64,000 bases of DNA from an uncultured Pseudomonadota bacterium (GTDB lineage Bacteria > Pseudomonadota > Alphaproteobacteria > RF32 > CAG-239). A model generated the notes under the pieces. That model ran no database searches, was not told the origin of the DNA, and saw nothing but the letters and a program-made list of their open reading frames with translations. Shown piece after piece: positions 25,540 through 34,852 of the stretch. The stretch spans positions 1 to 64,000 of the forward strand of contig CAMRWU010000004.1 of assembly GCA_947054505.1 (NCBI GenBank). The letters run 5' to 3'. The position numbers and the translations under genes are program-made. How positions within the stretch are numbered: position 1 is the first letter of the stretch; each line of letters opens with the position of its first letter.

Positions 25540-28500
25540 GTGTATAAAAAGCACATGCAGTATGATTTGGAAACATTGCGGAATTATACCGTTTCTTCTG
25601 TTCCTGAGGGCTATGATGCCTTTCTTTTGGATAAGTTTATCCGCACCTCAAAAAAAGATATCTTATATGTAGTGAGTGACGGCGTTGAATTGCAACGTTG
25701 TTCGGAGGTGTTGTCATATTTAAATCCGGCGGTAAAAGTTTTGAGCTTTCCTGCTTGGGATACGGTACCTTATGATCGGGTATCGCCGAATGTCAATATC
25801 ATTTCTCAGCGGATAGACGTTCTTTCTGAATTAGTGTTGAATCCTGCACCTAAACATCCTCGGGTGATTATTGCCAGTGTTGGAGCTGTGTTGCAGAAAT
25901 TGCCCCCGATGAAGATTTTTCTCAATTCATCTCGGGAAGTTCGTGTAGGCGGAAAGCTGAATTTTAATGATTTTTTGCACTATGTGGCAACCAATGGTTA
26001 TAATCGGGTCGAGCAGGTGATTGAACCCGGAGAATATGCTGTCCGCGGTGATATTATAGATATTTTTCCTGTCGGAACAACCGAACCGCTACGAATAGAT
26101 TTATTTGATGACGAAGTGGAGCGCATCCGTACATTTGATGCGATGAATCAACGCACTACCGGTGAAATAAAATCTTATAACTTTAAAGTTATGAACGAGG
26201 TTATGCTTGATGCCGATACCATAAAAAACTTTCGGGCCAAATATCGAGAAGCGTTTGGAGCGGCGTTTAATGAAGATGAGATATACGAAGCTGTCTCCAA
26301 TGGCAAAAAATATCTCGGCATGGAAAATTGGCTTCCGTTCTTTTATGAAGAAAACTTACCCTCGTTATTTGACTATATGCCATCGGCCTATGTGATTGCC
26401 GGTAAAAATGTCGAAGAGGCCGCCACATCAAAGGCGGAAAGTATTGCCGATTATTATCAAGCCAGATTGGAAGCCTTAAGCCTGCCGAATAAAACCGAAA
26501 TCGATGCCTATCGTCCCGTCAAGCCGGAATTGATGTATTTACAACCGCAACAATTTAAGGAACGCTTGCAACAAAAAGGCGTTATCAGTTTAACACCGCT
26601 GAGTATTCCCGCATCAGAAAACGTCATCAATGCCGAGGTTATCCCCGGACGCAATTTTTCCAATGCCAAAAATGTGGCGGCGGGACAAGTCTATGAAGAC
26701 GTTAAAGACTATCTGAATGAAAATAAAAAACTGCGCCGTATTATCGCCTGCTACAGTGAAGGATCTCGAGAACGCATCTTTTCACTGTTGAATGAATACG
26801 GAACGACAGATTTAACTTTTGCAGAAAGCTGGAAAGAATGTGAAGAAAAATCTCGTCGGGTAGCGATGGTGATTATGCCTTTGCAAAATGGTTTCCGCGG
26901 TGAGGGATTTTGTCTGATATCCGAGCAAGATATCTTGGGAGAACGTTTACGCCGTCGCGCCAAAAAAGTGACCGCCAAAGATTTTATTGCCGATGTTTCT
27001 TCGCTGAATATTGGTGAGTTGGTTGTCCATGTGGAACATGGTATCGGACGTTTTTTGGGGCTGGAAAACATTACCGCCGGCGGGGCACCGCATGACTGTC
27101 TCAAAATCCTGTACGCAAATGATGCCAAGCTTTTTGTTCCTGTTGAAAATATTGAGGTTATTTCTCGTTATGGTATTGAAGACGAAAATATCCAGCTTGA
27201 TGTTTTGGGGGGAACAGCATGGCAGGCTAAAAAAGCCAAAGTCAAAGCCAAGATTCGTGATATTGCGGAGAAATTGATTAAAATCGCCGCAGAAAGACAG
27301 CTGAAAAAAGCAGATTGCTTTATGCCGCAACAAGGCTTATTTGATGATTTTTGTTCCCGTTTTCCTTATAATGAGACAGATGATCAGTTAAACGCCATTT
27401 CTGATGTTATGGCTGATTTGAATGCCGCCATACCGATGGACAGATTGGTTTGCGGTGATGTAGGGTTTGGCAAGACGGAAGTGGCCTTGCGGGCGGCGTT
27501 TGCCGTGGCAGCTTCCGGAGCTCAGGTTGCCTTGATTGTTCCGACCACGCTTTTGGCGCGCCAACACTATATCAACTTCAAACAAAGAATGGCGGGTTTT
27601 CCTGTACGCGTGAAAATGCTCTCCCGTTTGGTTACGCCTAAGGAGGCCGCAGAAACGAAAAAAGGTTTGGAGGAGGGCTCTGTTGAAATTGTCATCGGCA
27701 CACATGCTTTGCTATCCAAGGATATCAAATTTTGTAATCTGGGCTTGTTGATTATTGATGAGGAACAACATTTTGGTGTTGCCCATAAAGAAAAATTAAA
27801 ACAGTTGAAATCAGATGTCCATGTTTTGACATTGACGGCAACCCCAATTCCCCGAACTCTGCAACTGTCGTTGACCGGTGTTAAACAATTGAGTATTATC
27901 GCAACACCGCCGGTAGACAGACTGGCCGCCAGAACGTTTGTCATGCCGTTTGACAAAGTGATGATAAAAGAAGCCATCTATCGTGAAAAATTCCGAGGTG
28001 GTCAAATATTCTTCGTTTGTCCGCGAGTTTCCGATATCTTTAACATTGAAGGTGAACTGCGCGAGTTGGTTCCAGATATCAAAATTCTTGTGGCACATGG
28101 GCAAATGCCCGTCAAACATCTGGAAGAAGTTATGAATGACTTCGCTGACGGCAAGGCGGATATGCTGTTGTCAACAACGATTATTGAGTCCGGAATTGAT
28201 ATGCCTTCGGTTAATACGATGATTGTTTACCGCTCTGATATGTTTGGATTGGCTCAGTTATATCAGTTAAAAGGGCGTGTCGGTCGCGGCAAAACCAGAG
28301 GTTATGCATATTTTACCGTTCCGCCAAAACGTCAACTGAAACCGATTGCCGAACGCCGTTTAAGTATTCTTCAAGCGTTGGATACTTTGGGTGCCGGCTT
28401 CTCTCTTGCCAGCCATGACATGGATATCAGAGGCTCCGGAAATATTCTTGGCGAAGAACAGTCTGGACACATCAAAGAAGTGGGTATTGCTCTTTATCAA

Positions 28501-29040
28501 CATATGTTGGAAGAGGAAATTATGCGTTTGCGTTCCGGAGCTGTTGCTGAAGTTCAAAATCAGGATGCCTCCGGATGGACACCTCAGATTACAACCGGTA
28601 TTCCGATTCTAATTCCCGAAAGTTATGTGCGCGATCTTGGCGTCAGATTGGGATTATATAAACGTATCGGCGAGTTGGCAGATAACAATGCTATTGCCGA
28701 TATGCGGGAAGAACTGATTGACCGCTTTGGTCCGTTGCCGGCAGAAGTAGATAATTTGTTAAAAACAGTTGAAATAAAAACTTTATGCCGTCGGGCGAAT
28801 GTTGAAAAAATAGATGCCGGAAGTAAAGGGATTTTGATAGCTTTTCATAATAATATTTTTGCGCGCCCAGAAAATTTGATTGAAATGATTCAAATGTCTT
28901 TCGGTGTTATCAAAATTCGTCCGGATCAAAAATTGTTTATTGAAAAGAATTTGGAAAGTTACGATGTGCGGGTTGAAACAATTCGCAACTATGTTAAAAA
29001 GTTGAGCGATTTGTCCGGAGGTGCAAATGGCGCAGGATAA
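25540..29040 (+). CDS. mfd: Transcription-repair coupling factor Mfd
   Basis: This 1166-aa enzyme is full length. It has UvrB-homology modules at the N-terminus (SFPAWDTVPYDRVSPN), the RNA-polymerase-interacting Tudor-like domain (LVVHVEHGIGRFLGLE, about residue 490), and a RecG-like translocase with CGDVGFGKTEVALRAAF, DEEQHFGV, TATPIPRTL and QLKGRVGRG. A C-terminal TRCF domain completes it. Mfd displaces RNA polymerase stalled at DNA lesions and recruits UvrAB. The start is uncertain: GTG 25540 has a weak TAGG box, and ATG 25555 has none. It overlaps the next gene by 14 nt. Confidence 0.97.
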   Translation: MYKKHMQYDLETLRNYTVSSVPEGYDAFLLDKFIRTSKKDILYVVSDGVELQRCSEVLSYLNPAVKVLSFPAWDTVPYDRVSPNVNIISQRIDVLSELVLNPAPKHPRVIIASVGAVLQKLPPMKIFLNSSREVRVGGKLNFNDFLHYVATNGYNRVEQVIEPGEYAVRGDIIDIFPVGTTEPLRIDLFDDEVERIRTFDAMNQRTTGEIKSYNFKVMNEVMLDADTIKNFRAKYREAFGAAFNEDEIYEAVSNGKKYLGMENWLPFFYEENLPSLFDYMPSAYVIAGKNVEEAATSKAESIADYYQARLEALSLPNKTEIDAYRPVKPELMYLQPQQFKERLQQKGVISLTPLSIPASENVINAEVIPGRNFSNAKNVAAGQVYEDVKDYLNENKKLRRIIACYSEGSRERIFSLLNEYGTTDLTFAESWKECEEKSRRVAMVIMPLQNGFRGEGFCLISEQDILGERLRRRAKKVTAKDFIADVSSLNIGELVVHVEHGIGRFLGLENITAGGAPHDCLKILYANDAKLFVPVENIEVISRYGIEDENIQLDVLGGTAWQAKKAKVKAKIRDIAEKLIKIAAERQLKKADCFMPQQGLFDDFCSRFPYNETDDQLNAISDVMADLNAAIPMDRLVCGDVGFGKTEVALRAAFAVAASGAQVALIVPTTLLARQHYINFKQRMAGFPVRVKMLSRLVTPKEAAETKKGLEEGSVEIVIGTHALLSKDIKFCNLGLLIIDEEQHFGVAHKEKLKQLKSDVHVLTLTATPIPRTLQLSLTGVKQLSIIATPPVDRLAARTFVMPFDKVMIKEAIYREKFRGGQIFFVCPRVSDIFNIEGELRELVPDIKILVAHGQMPVKHLEEVMNDFADGKADMLLSTTIIESGIDMPSVNTMIVYRSDMFGLAQLYQLKGRVGRGKTRGYAYFTVPPKRQLKPIAERRLSILQALDTLGAGFSLASHDMDIRGSGNILGEEQSGHIKEVGIALYQHMLEEEIMRLRSGAVAEVQNQDASGWTPQITTGIPILIPESYVRDLGVRLGLYKRIGELADNNAIADMREELIDRFGPLPAEVDNLLKTVEIKTLCRRANVEKIDAGSKGILIAFHNNIFARPENLIEMIQMSFGVIKIRPDQKLFIEKNLESYDVRVETIRNYVKKLSDLSGGANGAG

Positions 29041-29692
29041 TTTGCGTTTTTATAACATGTTAGTTCGTCTGGTGCAGAATAACCGCCTGTTTGAAGAAAG
29101 AGCAGCCGTAAAAAAGGTCTGGGAAAAAGACGGCAATATTTTCTTTGATTTTTATTTTTATCGTAATCATAAATCTTATATTTTTGATTCTCATTTTGTG
29201 CGTAATCTGACTGATCTGACGAATGAAAAACTTTATAAAACGCCGCGAATATTTTTTGAGGAATATTTGAAGGAGCACAATCCTGAAGCGGAAAGCGAGA
29301 AGAAAAAGGTTATTATTGATAAAAAGATTTTTGAACCGCTGGATGTTGATATTGTCATTATGCGTTTTCTGTCTTCATGTGAAAAAAATATGACAATTGT
29401 TAAAGAGCAGATAATTTATGATTTTATTTGTAAAAAGCTTCCCGAAACAGGAGGGCTGAGTCGCCAATACATTACCGCTTATCTGTCAGAGATTCAGCCG
29501 AAAGAAGATGATTTTTATCAGGCCTTAAACCGGATAGTCAAAAAGTCTCCCGAAGAAGCAGAGGAACTGGTGCGAGAAACCGTAAAAATATGTCAATCGG
29601 ACGGTCAGCTTCATTATAACGAAAAACTATATCTGGCAGAGCTTTTACAAACTCTGCGGCAAAACGGCGTCACTCCTTCGGTTGGGTTTTAG
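29027..29692 (+). CDS. Uncharacterised protein translationally linked to mfd
   Basis: The start is ATG 29027, with CCGGAGG 6 bases upstream inside the mfd 3' end. The product has 221 aa, no signal peptide or membrane segment, and many charged and aromatic residues. The C-terminal 60 residues form an acidic helical bundle ending in QSDGQLHYNEKLYLAELL, which resembles the second half of a TerB-like fold (an acidic residue, then His and Glu). That similarity is weak. The overlap with mfd suggests co-expression. The 3' end runs 23 bp into the convergent GDYXXLXY gene. Confidence 0.75.
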   Translation: MAQDNLRFYNMLVRLVQNNRLFEERAAVKKVWEKDGNIFFDFYFYRNHKSYIFDSHFVRNLTDLTNEKLYKTPRIFFEEYLKEHNPEAESEKKKVIIDKKIFEPLDVDIVIMRFLSSCEKNMTIVKEQIIYDFICKKLPETGGLSRQYITAYLSEIQPKEDDFYQALNRIVKKSPEEAEELVRETVKICQSDGQLHYNEKLYLAELLQTLRQNGVTPSVGF

Positions 29693-30101
29693 TCGCTTTC
29701 CAATCATTCCAAAGCATTCCTTCCAAGAACAAATCTTTTAATACCGGTTCTTGATTGGGGATAAAGATAAATTGAAGCTGAGCCGAAAGAGCCTGAGAAC
29801 GATTAGCCAACAATACTTCAAGATTTTTAGCTTCATTCTGAGGCAGGAAATAGCGGTAAGATGTTCTAAACAATTTTTTAGGGCAGATGTTGTCTTCAAA
29901 TTGTGTACAGTCTGTGGCATTCCAATCCGGTTGCAACTGAACATAATGCCCTGACAACAAATCGCGGGGATCATATCCGGTAACGGCAATCAGAACAGTC
30001 CTTTTTTCAGAATGATGGTAATAGGTTAGGGACAACGTCCATAACAGCAGAACAATAACCGGAAAAACCAGTGAAAAGATTAAAAGTTTTTTATTTTTCA
30101 T
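29670..30101 (-). CDS. GDYXXLXY-type membrane-anchored protein
   Basis: This 143-aa protein has one N-terminal membrane anchor (residues 6-27) and a periplasmic domain containing YDPRDLLSGHYVQLQPDW, a variant of the GDYXXLXY signature. Proteins of this family are typically encoded next to DUF2157 membrane proteins, as here: the two genes overlap by 11 bp. Their function is not established. The pair of Cys in the DCTQFEDNICPKK stretch could form a disulfide. Its 3' end overlaps the convergent gene by 23 bp. Confidence 0.8.
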   Translation of the reverse strand: MKNKKLLIFSLVFPVIVLLLWTLSLTYYHHSEKRTVLIAVTGYDPRDLLSGHYVQLQPDWNATDCTQFEDNICPKKLFRTSYRYFLPQNEAKNLEVLLANRSQALSAQLQFIFIPNQEPVLKDLFLEGMLWNDWKATKTQPKE

Positions 30102-31248
30102 CGTCGTTTCCTTTCAATCCTCTGTTTTGTTTAAGTTTATACCACAGTTTTATCAGTAATAATAAGATGATGCCAGAGGCAATAAGGCCGATGCCTGTCA
30201 TGGAAAGATCGCCGATAACTTGCAGATAGATTCCAAAAATCCTCAAGGCGATAAGAGCAGAAATAAAATCGGCCAGCTTATAGTTTTGAGATTTGTTGAC
30301 ATGCCATAATGTTACTCCCAAAACAGAAAGCGTCAGGACAATACTCCACAACTCCCGAATAATACTGTTTTGACCAATGAACTGATATAAGAAGACCATC
30401 AAGAACATAATACCCATATTTTGCGCCAGCAAAGGGGAGGAAAGAACTTTGAACGCGGCAAAAGCTGTGATAAGAAAGAAGACGGACGTCAGGCCCGCAT
30501 AAAGATAATTGACTTCTGTCGGCTTGTGAATATATGAAAGGATATTAACCAAGTAGGGATTATTTGCCGACAAGATTGAATATGTCCATACGACAATTAA
30601 CCAAAATTTTGCCGCCGAAACAAGTTGATGGTTGCGTTCATTGAAAGCGTATTTGAATATGACGAAAAAGAAGCAGGCAATCAACGTAGCGAACGACATC
30701 GGAGCCAGCAGGAACGCGGATGAAAAGTTTCTCCACCAATTTTCAAAAACCGACCAGTCTGCCAGACAATCAACGAGAGATACAAAGAACATCGGCAACC
30801 AAACAATCGGCAAAGCAATTTTTTTTGTTTGTACAAGTAACGGAGCCGTAAGAACAGACCACAAGAGGATGGCGGACAGATTATCTGATTGCAGATTAAA
30901 AACCTGAGCGATTAAGCCAATGCTTCCCAGAATAAGCATGGCAAAAAACAGCAACGTTCCTTCAAACTTATTGGAGTGAGGAAGTTTTTCAAATTTAAAT
31001 GCCGCCAAAGCGGTTAAAGACAGCAGAATAAAATCACATAAGATTTTCAATCCTGACGGAAGAGCATCCCAGTTGGCGGCAATAATGGAGATAATGCCCA
31101 ATCCTATCGTAAAACATGCTAAAAAATAAACAATTCTGGACAGCTTATGGGATGATTGGCTATTTTCATAATCCATAATGATTTGTTTTTGTCGGGCATC
31201 GATTAATCCGGCTTTTTGCCAAGATTCCAACTTTTGCAAAACAGACAT
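30091..31248 (-). CDS. DUF2157 domain membrane protein
   Basis: The start is ATG 31248 (MSVLQKLESW), preceded by GGGAGG; the extended frame begins with an unsupported TTG. The 385-aa protein opens with the cytoplasmic DUF2157 segment (WQKAGLIDARQKQII, then a helix) and continues with about ten membrane spans from residue 40 to 375. It ends in a basic tail. Typical FTIGLGIISIIAANWDALP begins the membrane part. The family has no assigned biochemical role. It is paired with the downstream GDYXXLXY protein, as in many other bacteria. Confidence 0.85.
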   Translation of the reverse strand: MSVLQKLESWQKAGLIDARQKQIIMDYENSQSSHKLSRIVYFLACFTIGLGIISIIAANWDALPSGLKILCDFILLSLTALAAFKFEKLPHSNKFEGTLLFFAMLILGSIGLIAQVFNLQSDNLSAILLWSVLTAPLLVQTKKIALPIVWLPMFFVSLVDCLADWSVFENWWRNFSSAFLLAPMSFATLIACFFFVIFKYAFNERNHQLVSAAKFWLIVVWTYSILSANNPYLVNILSYIHKPTEVNYLYAGLTSVFFLITAFAAFKVLSSPLLAQNMGIMFLMVFLYQFIGQNSIIRELWSIVLTLSVLGVTLWHVNKSQNYKLADFISALIALRIFGIYLQVIGDLSMTGIGLIASGIILLLLIKLWYKLKQNRGLKGNDDEK

Positions 31249-31261
31249 AAGCACCCCTCCC

Positions 31262-31295
31262 AAAAAAAAGAGGCCACCGTGTCGGCAGCCTCACG
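31262..31295 (-). terminator. Terminator of the OmpA-type lipoprotein gene
   Basis: On the minus strand GAGGC pairs with GCCTC around a 13-nt loop, followed by eight T residues. It lies just before the DUF2157 ribosome-binding site, so the two genes are separate transcripts unless there is read-through. Confidence 0.75.
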
Positions 31296-31306
31296 GAACA
31301 GAAATA

Positions 31307-31948
31307 TTATTGTTGATTAATCAAAGCGATTTCAACACGACGGTTTTGTTCGCGTCCGGCAGCTGTCGCATTGGATGCAATCGGATTAGATGAACCCAAG
31401 CCATCGGTAATAATGCGGTTGCCGTCAACACCTTTCAGGCGCAGATAATTGGAAACGGCAGTGGCACGACGCAAAGACAAGGCGTTGTTGGTTGCGGCAC
31501 TACCGGTGTTATCCGTATAACCATAAACCTGAACCATAGTCTTGTTATATTCTTTAATAACCTTGGCAATAGAGTTCAAAACCGGTTGGAAACCTGTTTT
31601 GATAACGGCTTCATTGCTATCGAAAGTGATGTTACCTGGCATAATCAGGTAAATACGACCATCAACTTCTTGCACCTGCACACCGGTACCAACCAGTTCT
31701 GCGCGCAACTTGCGGGCTTGAATATCCATATAACCACCGGTAGCGGCACCGGCAACTGCACCAACACCTGCACCGATTAAAGCACCTTTCTTGCCGCCGG
31801 CCAAAGCGCCGATACCGGCACCGGCTGCAGTACCGATACCGGTACCCCAAGCGGTCTTGGAAACTTTGCTTTCTCCTGTATACGGATCAACTGCGCAGGC
31901 ACTGAGCATAGAAACAGCCAAAATACTGCAAATTAAGGTTTTCTTCAT
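31307..31948 (-). CDS. OmpA-family lipoprotein with glycine-zipper domain
   Basis: This 213-aa protein has lipobox MLSAC (Cys18), so it should be an outer-membrane lipoprotein. Residues 33-75 form a Gly/Ala-rich zipper (GTGIGTAAGAGIGALAGG and GAGVGAVAGAATGG). The C-terminal OmpA/MotB domain (about 95-210) has the peptidoglycan-binding elements YGYTDNTGS, NALSLRRATAVSNYL and NRRVEI. It resembles the YiaD group, thought to tether the outer membrane to peptidoglycan. It is monocistronic with a clear terminator. Confidence 0.92.
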   Translation of the reverse strand: MKKTLICSILAVSMLSACAVDPYTGESKVSKTAWGTGIGTAAGAGIGALAGGKKGALIGAGVGAVAGAATGGYMDIQARKLRAELVGTGVQVQEVDGRIYLIMPGNITFDSNEAVIKTGFQPVLNSIAKVIKEYNKTMVQVYGYTDNTGSAATNNALSLRRATAVSNYLRLKGVDGNRIITDGLGSSNPIASNATAAGREQNRRVEIALINQQ

Positions 31949-32095
31949 GTTTTTACTCCTTCAAGTCATATAATCTGCCTTTTACTTTAGGGCATTGCCT
32001 CAAAATTTCAAGTAAAAAAATTGAACATTCACACTTCAAAATTTATGGAAAATATGCTAGGATACAACAGGATGATAATATAGGCGGAGATGAAG

Positions 32096-32653
32096 ATGCA
32101 GTTTCATAAGAAAAAGGTTTCTGACAACAAAACACCGAAGTTTACCATTGGAAAAAAGAAATTGCCGTTCACAATAACACCGGCACGAAAAGTAAAAGAT
32201 GTTCCCGCTTTTCATCAAGGAACAAACATTACGGTTAAGGTGAGGGATGATTTGAAAGATGTGGTGGAAGAGCCTTGCTTGAAAGCCTGCCAACAACTTT
32301 TTGATAAAAACATAGAAACCATGGATTCCGGTTGTAACGGCGAAAATTGTTCGGATCGAGCTTATATTGTCATTAATTATGATACGTTGAATGTTAATAA
32401 TAAGCGGGTTGCTGCTGATATGGTGAAACATAACACCGCTCGTTTTCTTCCCAAAAGTGATGAGAGCATTCGTCATTATTTTAATCAACTTTATGTTCAG
32501 ATTAGCGTGACACCTGAAGATTACGTGCGTTCTGTAGAACAACGGCTCTCAAATGTTCTGCAAGGGTTTGTTCCTCAGCAAAAAATTACAAAAAAAATGG
32601 ATCCTGCTCACATAATGGCGATGCATATGCGGGCACAAAACAGAACCAAATAA
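32096..32653 (+). CDS. Uncharacterised soluble protein with four-Cys central motif
   Basis: ATG 32096 is preferred because GGAG stands 6 bases upstream; ATG 32090 would touch that box. The product has 185 aa, no signal peptide, and a very basic first 30 residues. A central segment reads EEPCLKACQQLFDKNIETMD, then a Gly-Cys-Asn turn, a further Cys and RAYIVINYDTL. The four closely placed Cys could bind a metal in the cytoplasm. The C-terminal 70 residues are helical and basic. I do not recognise the family. Terminators isolate it from its neighbours. Confidence 0.75.
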   Translation: MQFHKKKVSDNKTPKFTIGKKKLPFTITPARKVKDVPAFHQGTNITVKVRDDLKDVVEEPCLKACQQLFDKNIETMDSGCNGENCSDRAYIVINYDTLNVNNKRVAADMVKHNTARFLPKSDESIRHYFNQLYVQISVTPEDYVRSVEQRLSNVLQGFVPQQKITKKMDPAHIMAMHMRAQNRTK

Positions 32654-32686
32654 AAACAGCTCCTGTTGATGGAGCTGTTTTTATTT
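32652..32686. terminator. Bidirectional terminator
   Basis: The stem AAAACAGCTCC with its complement (loop TGTTGAT) has T residues on the right and A residues on the left. It lies between the convergent genes ending at 32653 and 32693. Confidence 0.85.
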
Positions 32687-32692
32687 GAAAGA

Positions 32693-33355
32693 TTATCGTT
32701 TTTTTCGACGTTTTTGATACCAATGATGATAGATGTAAATGATAACCAAAATCAGGTAAAGGATACCGAGCGACCATAATCCCCAGAATTTAAGCTGACG
32801 ATCACTGATTTCTCTCGTAATCTGGTTGACATTCAAAGCGCTACCCTTAACCTCAAATTCGGCATTGGGATTTTCATGCAAAATTGACGCCGCAATTTGA
32901 TAATCGGGATTGAGAATGTCAAACTTAATCACCAAATCACCGTCGGCTTCTTCTAGTTTGGCAGAGATTGCTTCGGTTGTTTCGGTTTCATCTAGTGTGT
33001 AGTGAACGACTTTTGCACCGGCCGGCGTGGTAATACGTATCGGATCGTGACCGATTTTAGACACGTCATTGCCGGACAACGCGGCGGCACCTTTATTGTT
33101 AAGATAAACGCGCGTCATATAAAGATCTTCGTATTCTTTGCCATGGACAGAAACTTTATAATCGTTGTCGTTAAGAGAAGAAATAAAGGTTGCTTTTTCG
33201 GTATGATATTTCAGAATCGGTCGGCTGATATAAAAAATATAATACCCGACGGCAATACCGGAGATGGCAAGAATAAAGGCGCCGGTCGGACTGGTCCAGA
33301 AATTCCACAAGGCTTTGAGAAAGGCCTTCCAATCTTTATGCAAACTGTTTTTCAC
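32693..33355 (-). CDS. Two-TM membrane protein with large periplasmic domain, unknown
   Basis: This 220-aa protein has a basic N-terminus, a membrane helix at about 24-45 (GAFILAISGIAVGYYIFYI), a periplasmic domain of about 140 residues that is probably beta-rich, a second helix near 193-213, and a Lys/Arg-rich end (KRRKKR). No catalytic motif is visible. An AAGGAG box stands upstream of the start. It is preceded by the FtsK-like gene on the same strand but on the far side of a 65-bp gap, so co-transcription is possible. No function is assigned. Confidence 0.75.
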   Translation of the reverse strand: MKNSLHKDWKAFLKALWNFWTSPTGAFILAISGIAVGYYIFYISRPILKYHTEKATFISSLNDNDYKVSVHGKEYEDLYMTRVYLNNKGAAALSGNDVSKIGHDPIRITTPAGAKVVHYTLDETETTEAISAKLEEADGDLVIKFDILNPDYQIAASILHENPNAEFEVKGSALNVNQITREISDRQLKFWGLWSLGILYLILVIIYIYHHWYQKRRKKR

Positions 33356-33420
33356 TATATTTCTCCTTTGGTTTTATATCAGATATAATCTGTGTAGGGG
33401 AGAAATAAAGGGTGAACGAC

Positions 33421-34626
33421 CTAACGTTTTTTTGAACGAGACCCCGTCAGCATTTCAAACAAAGATACGGCTCCATTGATAATTAACTTCCGGTCTTTTT
33501 GGCGCAAAGAAGCCCAAACGTCCCAAACATGTCTCCAAAAACCTTTTTGATTTTTTGTTGGTTCGGTCGTTTGTTTTTTTAAAATGGGCAAAGCCTTGAC
33601 ATCAGCACGAAAAGGTTCCAAAAAAGCGCTGATGTTTTTGTCAGACATAAAAGCCCCGTGAAGACGAACTAAGTTGCCGTCGGAGGCAAGGAAAAGAGCA
33701 TCTCCGCGGCCGAGAAGCTTCTCAGCTCCGGCCACATCCAAGATTGTACGTGAGTCGGCGGCGCTGGCTGTTTTATAGGCTAATCGTGTTGGAAAATTAG
33801 CCTTCAGAACACCGGTTACCACATCGACAGATGGTCTTTGTGTTGCCAAAATCAAATGAATGCCGGCAGCACGAGCTTTTTGAGCCAAGCGCTGAACAGA
33901 AACTTCAACTTTTTTATCTGATGCCATAAGGTCGGCAAACTCGTCAATAACACAGACAATATAAGGCATATGTCCGACATTATCGTTATAATCAACAATA
34001 TTTTTGACCAAATTTTCTTCAAACTTGGCATAGCGTTTTTCCATCTCATCGACCAGATAGGAGAGGGTAGAGGCCGCATCGGTCATTTCCGTGACAACCG
34101 GTGCCAACATATATTTTTGTTGATTGTAGACACTGAATTCAATCCGCTTGGGATCTATCATAACGAACTTAACGTCGCTTGGTTTCTTTTTCGCCATCAG
34201 CGACAGGATAAAGGTATTCAATCCGACCGATTTTCCGGAACCTGTTGTTCCGCCAACCAGTAAGTGCGGCATTTTAGCCAAATCGGCAATAACCGGTTTT
34301 CCTTTGATATCCACGCCAAGAATAAGAGGCAACGCACCTTTGGCATGCGCAAATTCTTGAGAAGAAAGCAGTGAGGCAAAGTCAATTGTCTTCATTTCTT
34401 GAGCAGGGAGTTCAAAACCGATTGTTCCGTTTTCTTCCAAAGCTTCCACCCGCAAAGAAGGAGCGCCGAGTTCACGGGCAATATCATCAAGAGAGGTCGT
34501 AATGTTTTTTATTTTTGTACCGGCATCCGGCAAAAATTCAACCAACGTAACCAACGGTCCTTCGGTAATGTTAACGACTTGTCCGTTCACGCCGTAATGT
34601 TGTAAGACATTCTCAAGTTTTTGCAT
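33421..34626 (-). CDS. Short soluble FtsK/SpoIIIE-like DNA translocase
   Basis: I start this at ATG 34626 (GGAG 7 bases upstream), giving 401 aa. The sequence starts straight in the FtsK alpha domain (LENVLQHYGVNGQVVNITEGP) and contains Walker A GGTTGSGKS, Walker B YIVCVIDEFADLM, and the conserved RPSVDVVTGVLKANFPTR. It lacks the N-terminal membrane domain and linker of full FtsK. In place of the KOPS-reading winged-helix gamma domain it has a short basic tail ending SRSKKR. It could be a second, cytosolic DNA pump, or the sole FtsK in reduced form. A full-length ftsK is not in this window. Confidence 0.88.
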   Translation of the reverse strand: MQKLENVLQHYGVNGQVVNITEGPLVTLVEFLPDAGTKIKNITTSLDDIARELGAPSLRVEALEENGTIGFELPAQEMKTIDFASLLSSQEFAHAKGALPLILGVDIKGKPVIADLAKMPHLLVGGTTGSGKSVGLNTFILSLMAKKKPSDVKFVMIDPKRIEFSVYNQQKYMLAPVVTEMTDAASTLSYLVDEMEKRYAKFEENLVKNIVDYNDNVGHMPYIVCVIDEFADLMASDKKVEVSVQRLAQKARAAGIHLILATQRPSVDVVTGVLKANFPTRLAYKTASAADSRTILDVAGAEKLLGRGDALFLASDGNLVRLHGAFMSDKNISAFLEPFRADVKALPILKKQTTEPTKNQKGFWRHVWDVWASLRQKDRKLIINGAVSLFEMLTGSRSKKR

Positions 34627-34852
34627 AAAACAACTCCGCATTCGTTACAATGTCAATTATTAAACCTGATTCTATTCCCAAAATCAATAACAAAAAAACT
34701 GGTAAAATGATGTTAATTATGATATAATCACTAATGAAAAGGATTATTATGTCAGCTATTGTAAATAGAAGAACTGCAAGGTTTTTTTGATGTGATAATC
34801 TTTCTTGTTTGCTTATAACACGAACAAAATAACATATAACTAACAAACAAAA

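Noticed and set aside
34613-34846. 77-codon minus-strand frame of hydrophobic residues
   Set aside because: It overlaps the FtsK-like start, has no ribosome site, and AT-rich non-coding DNA easily gives such Ile/Leu/Phe-rich frames.
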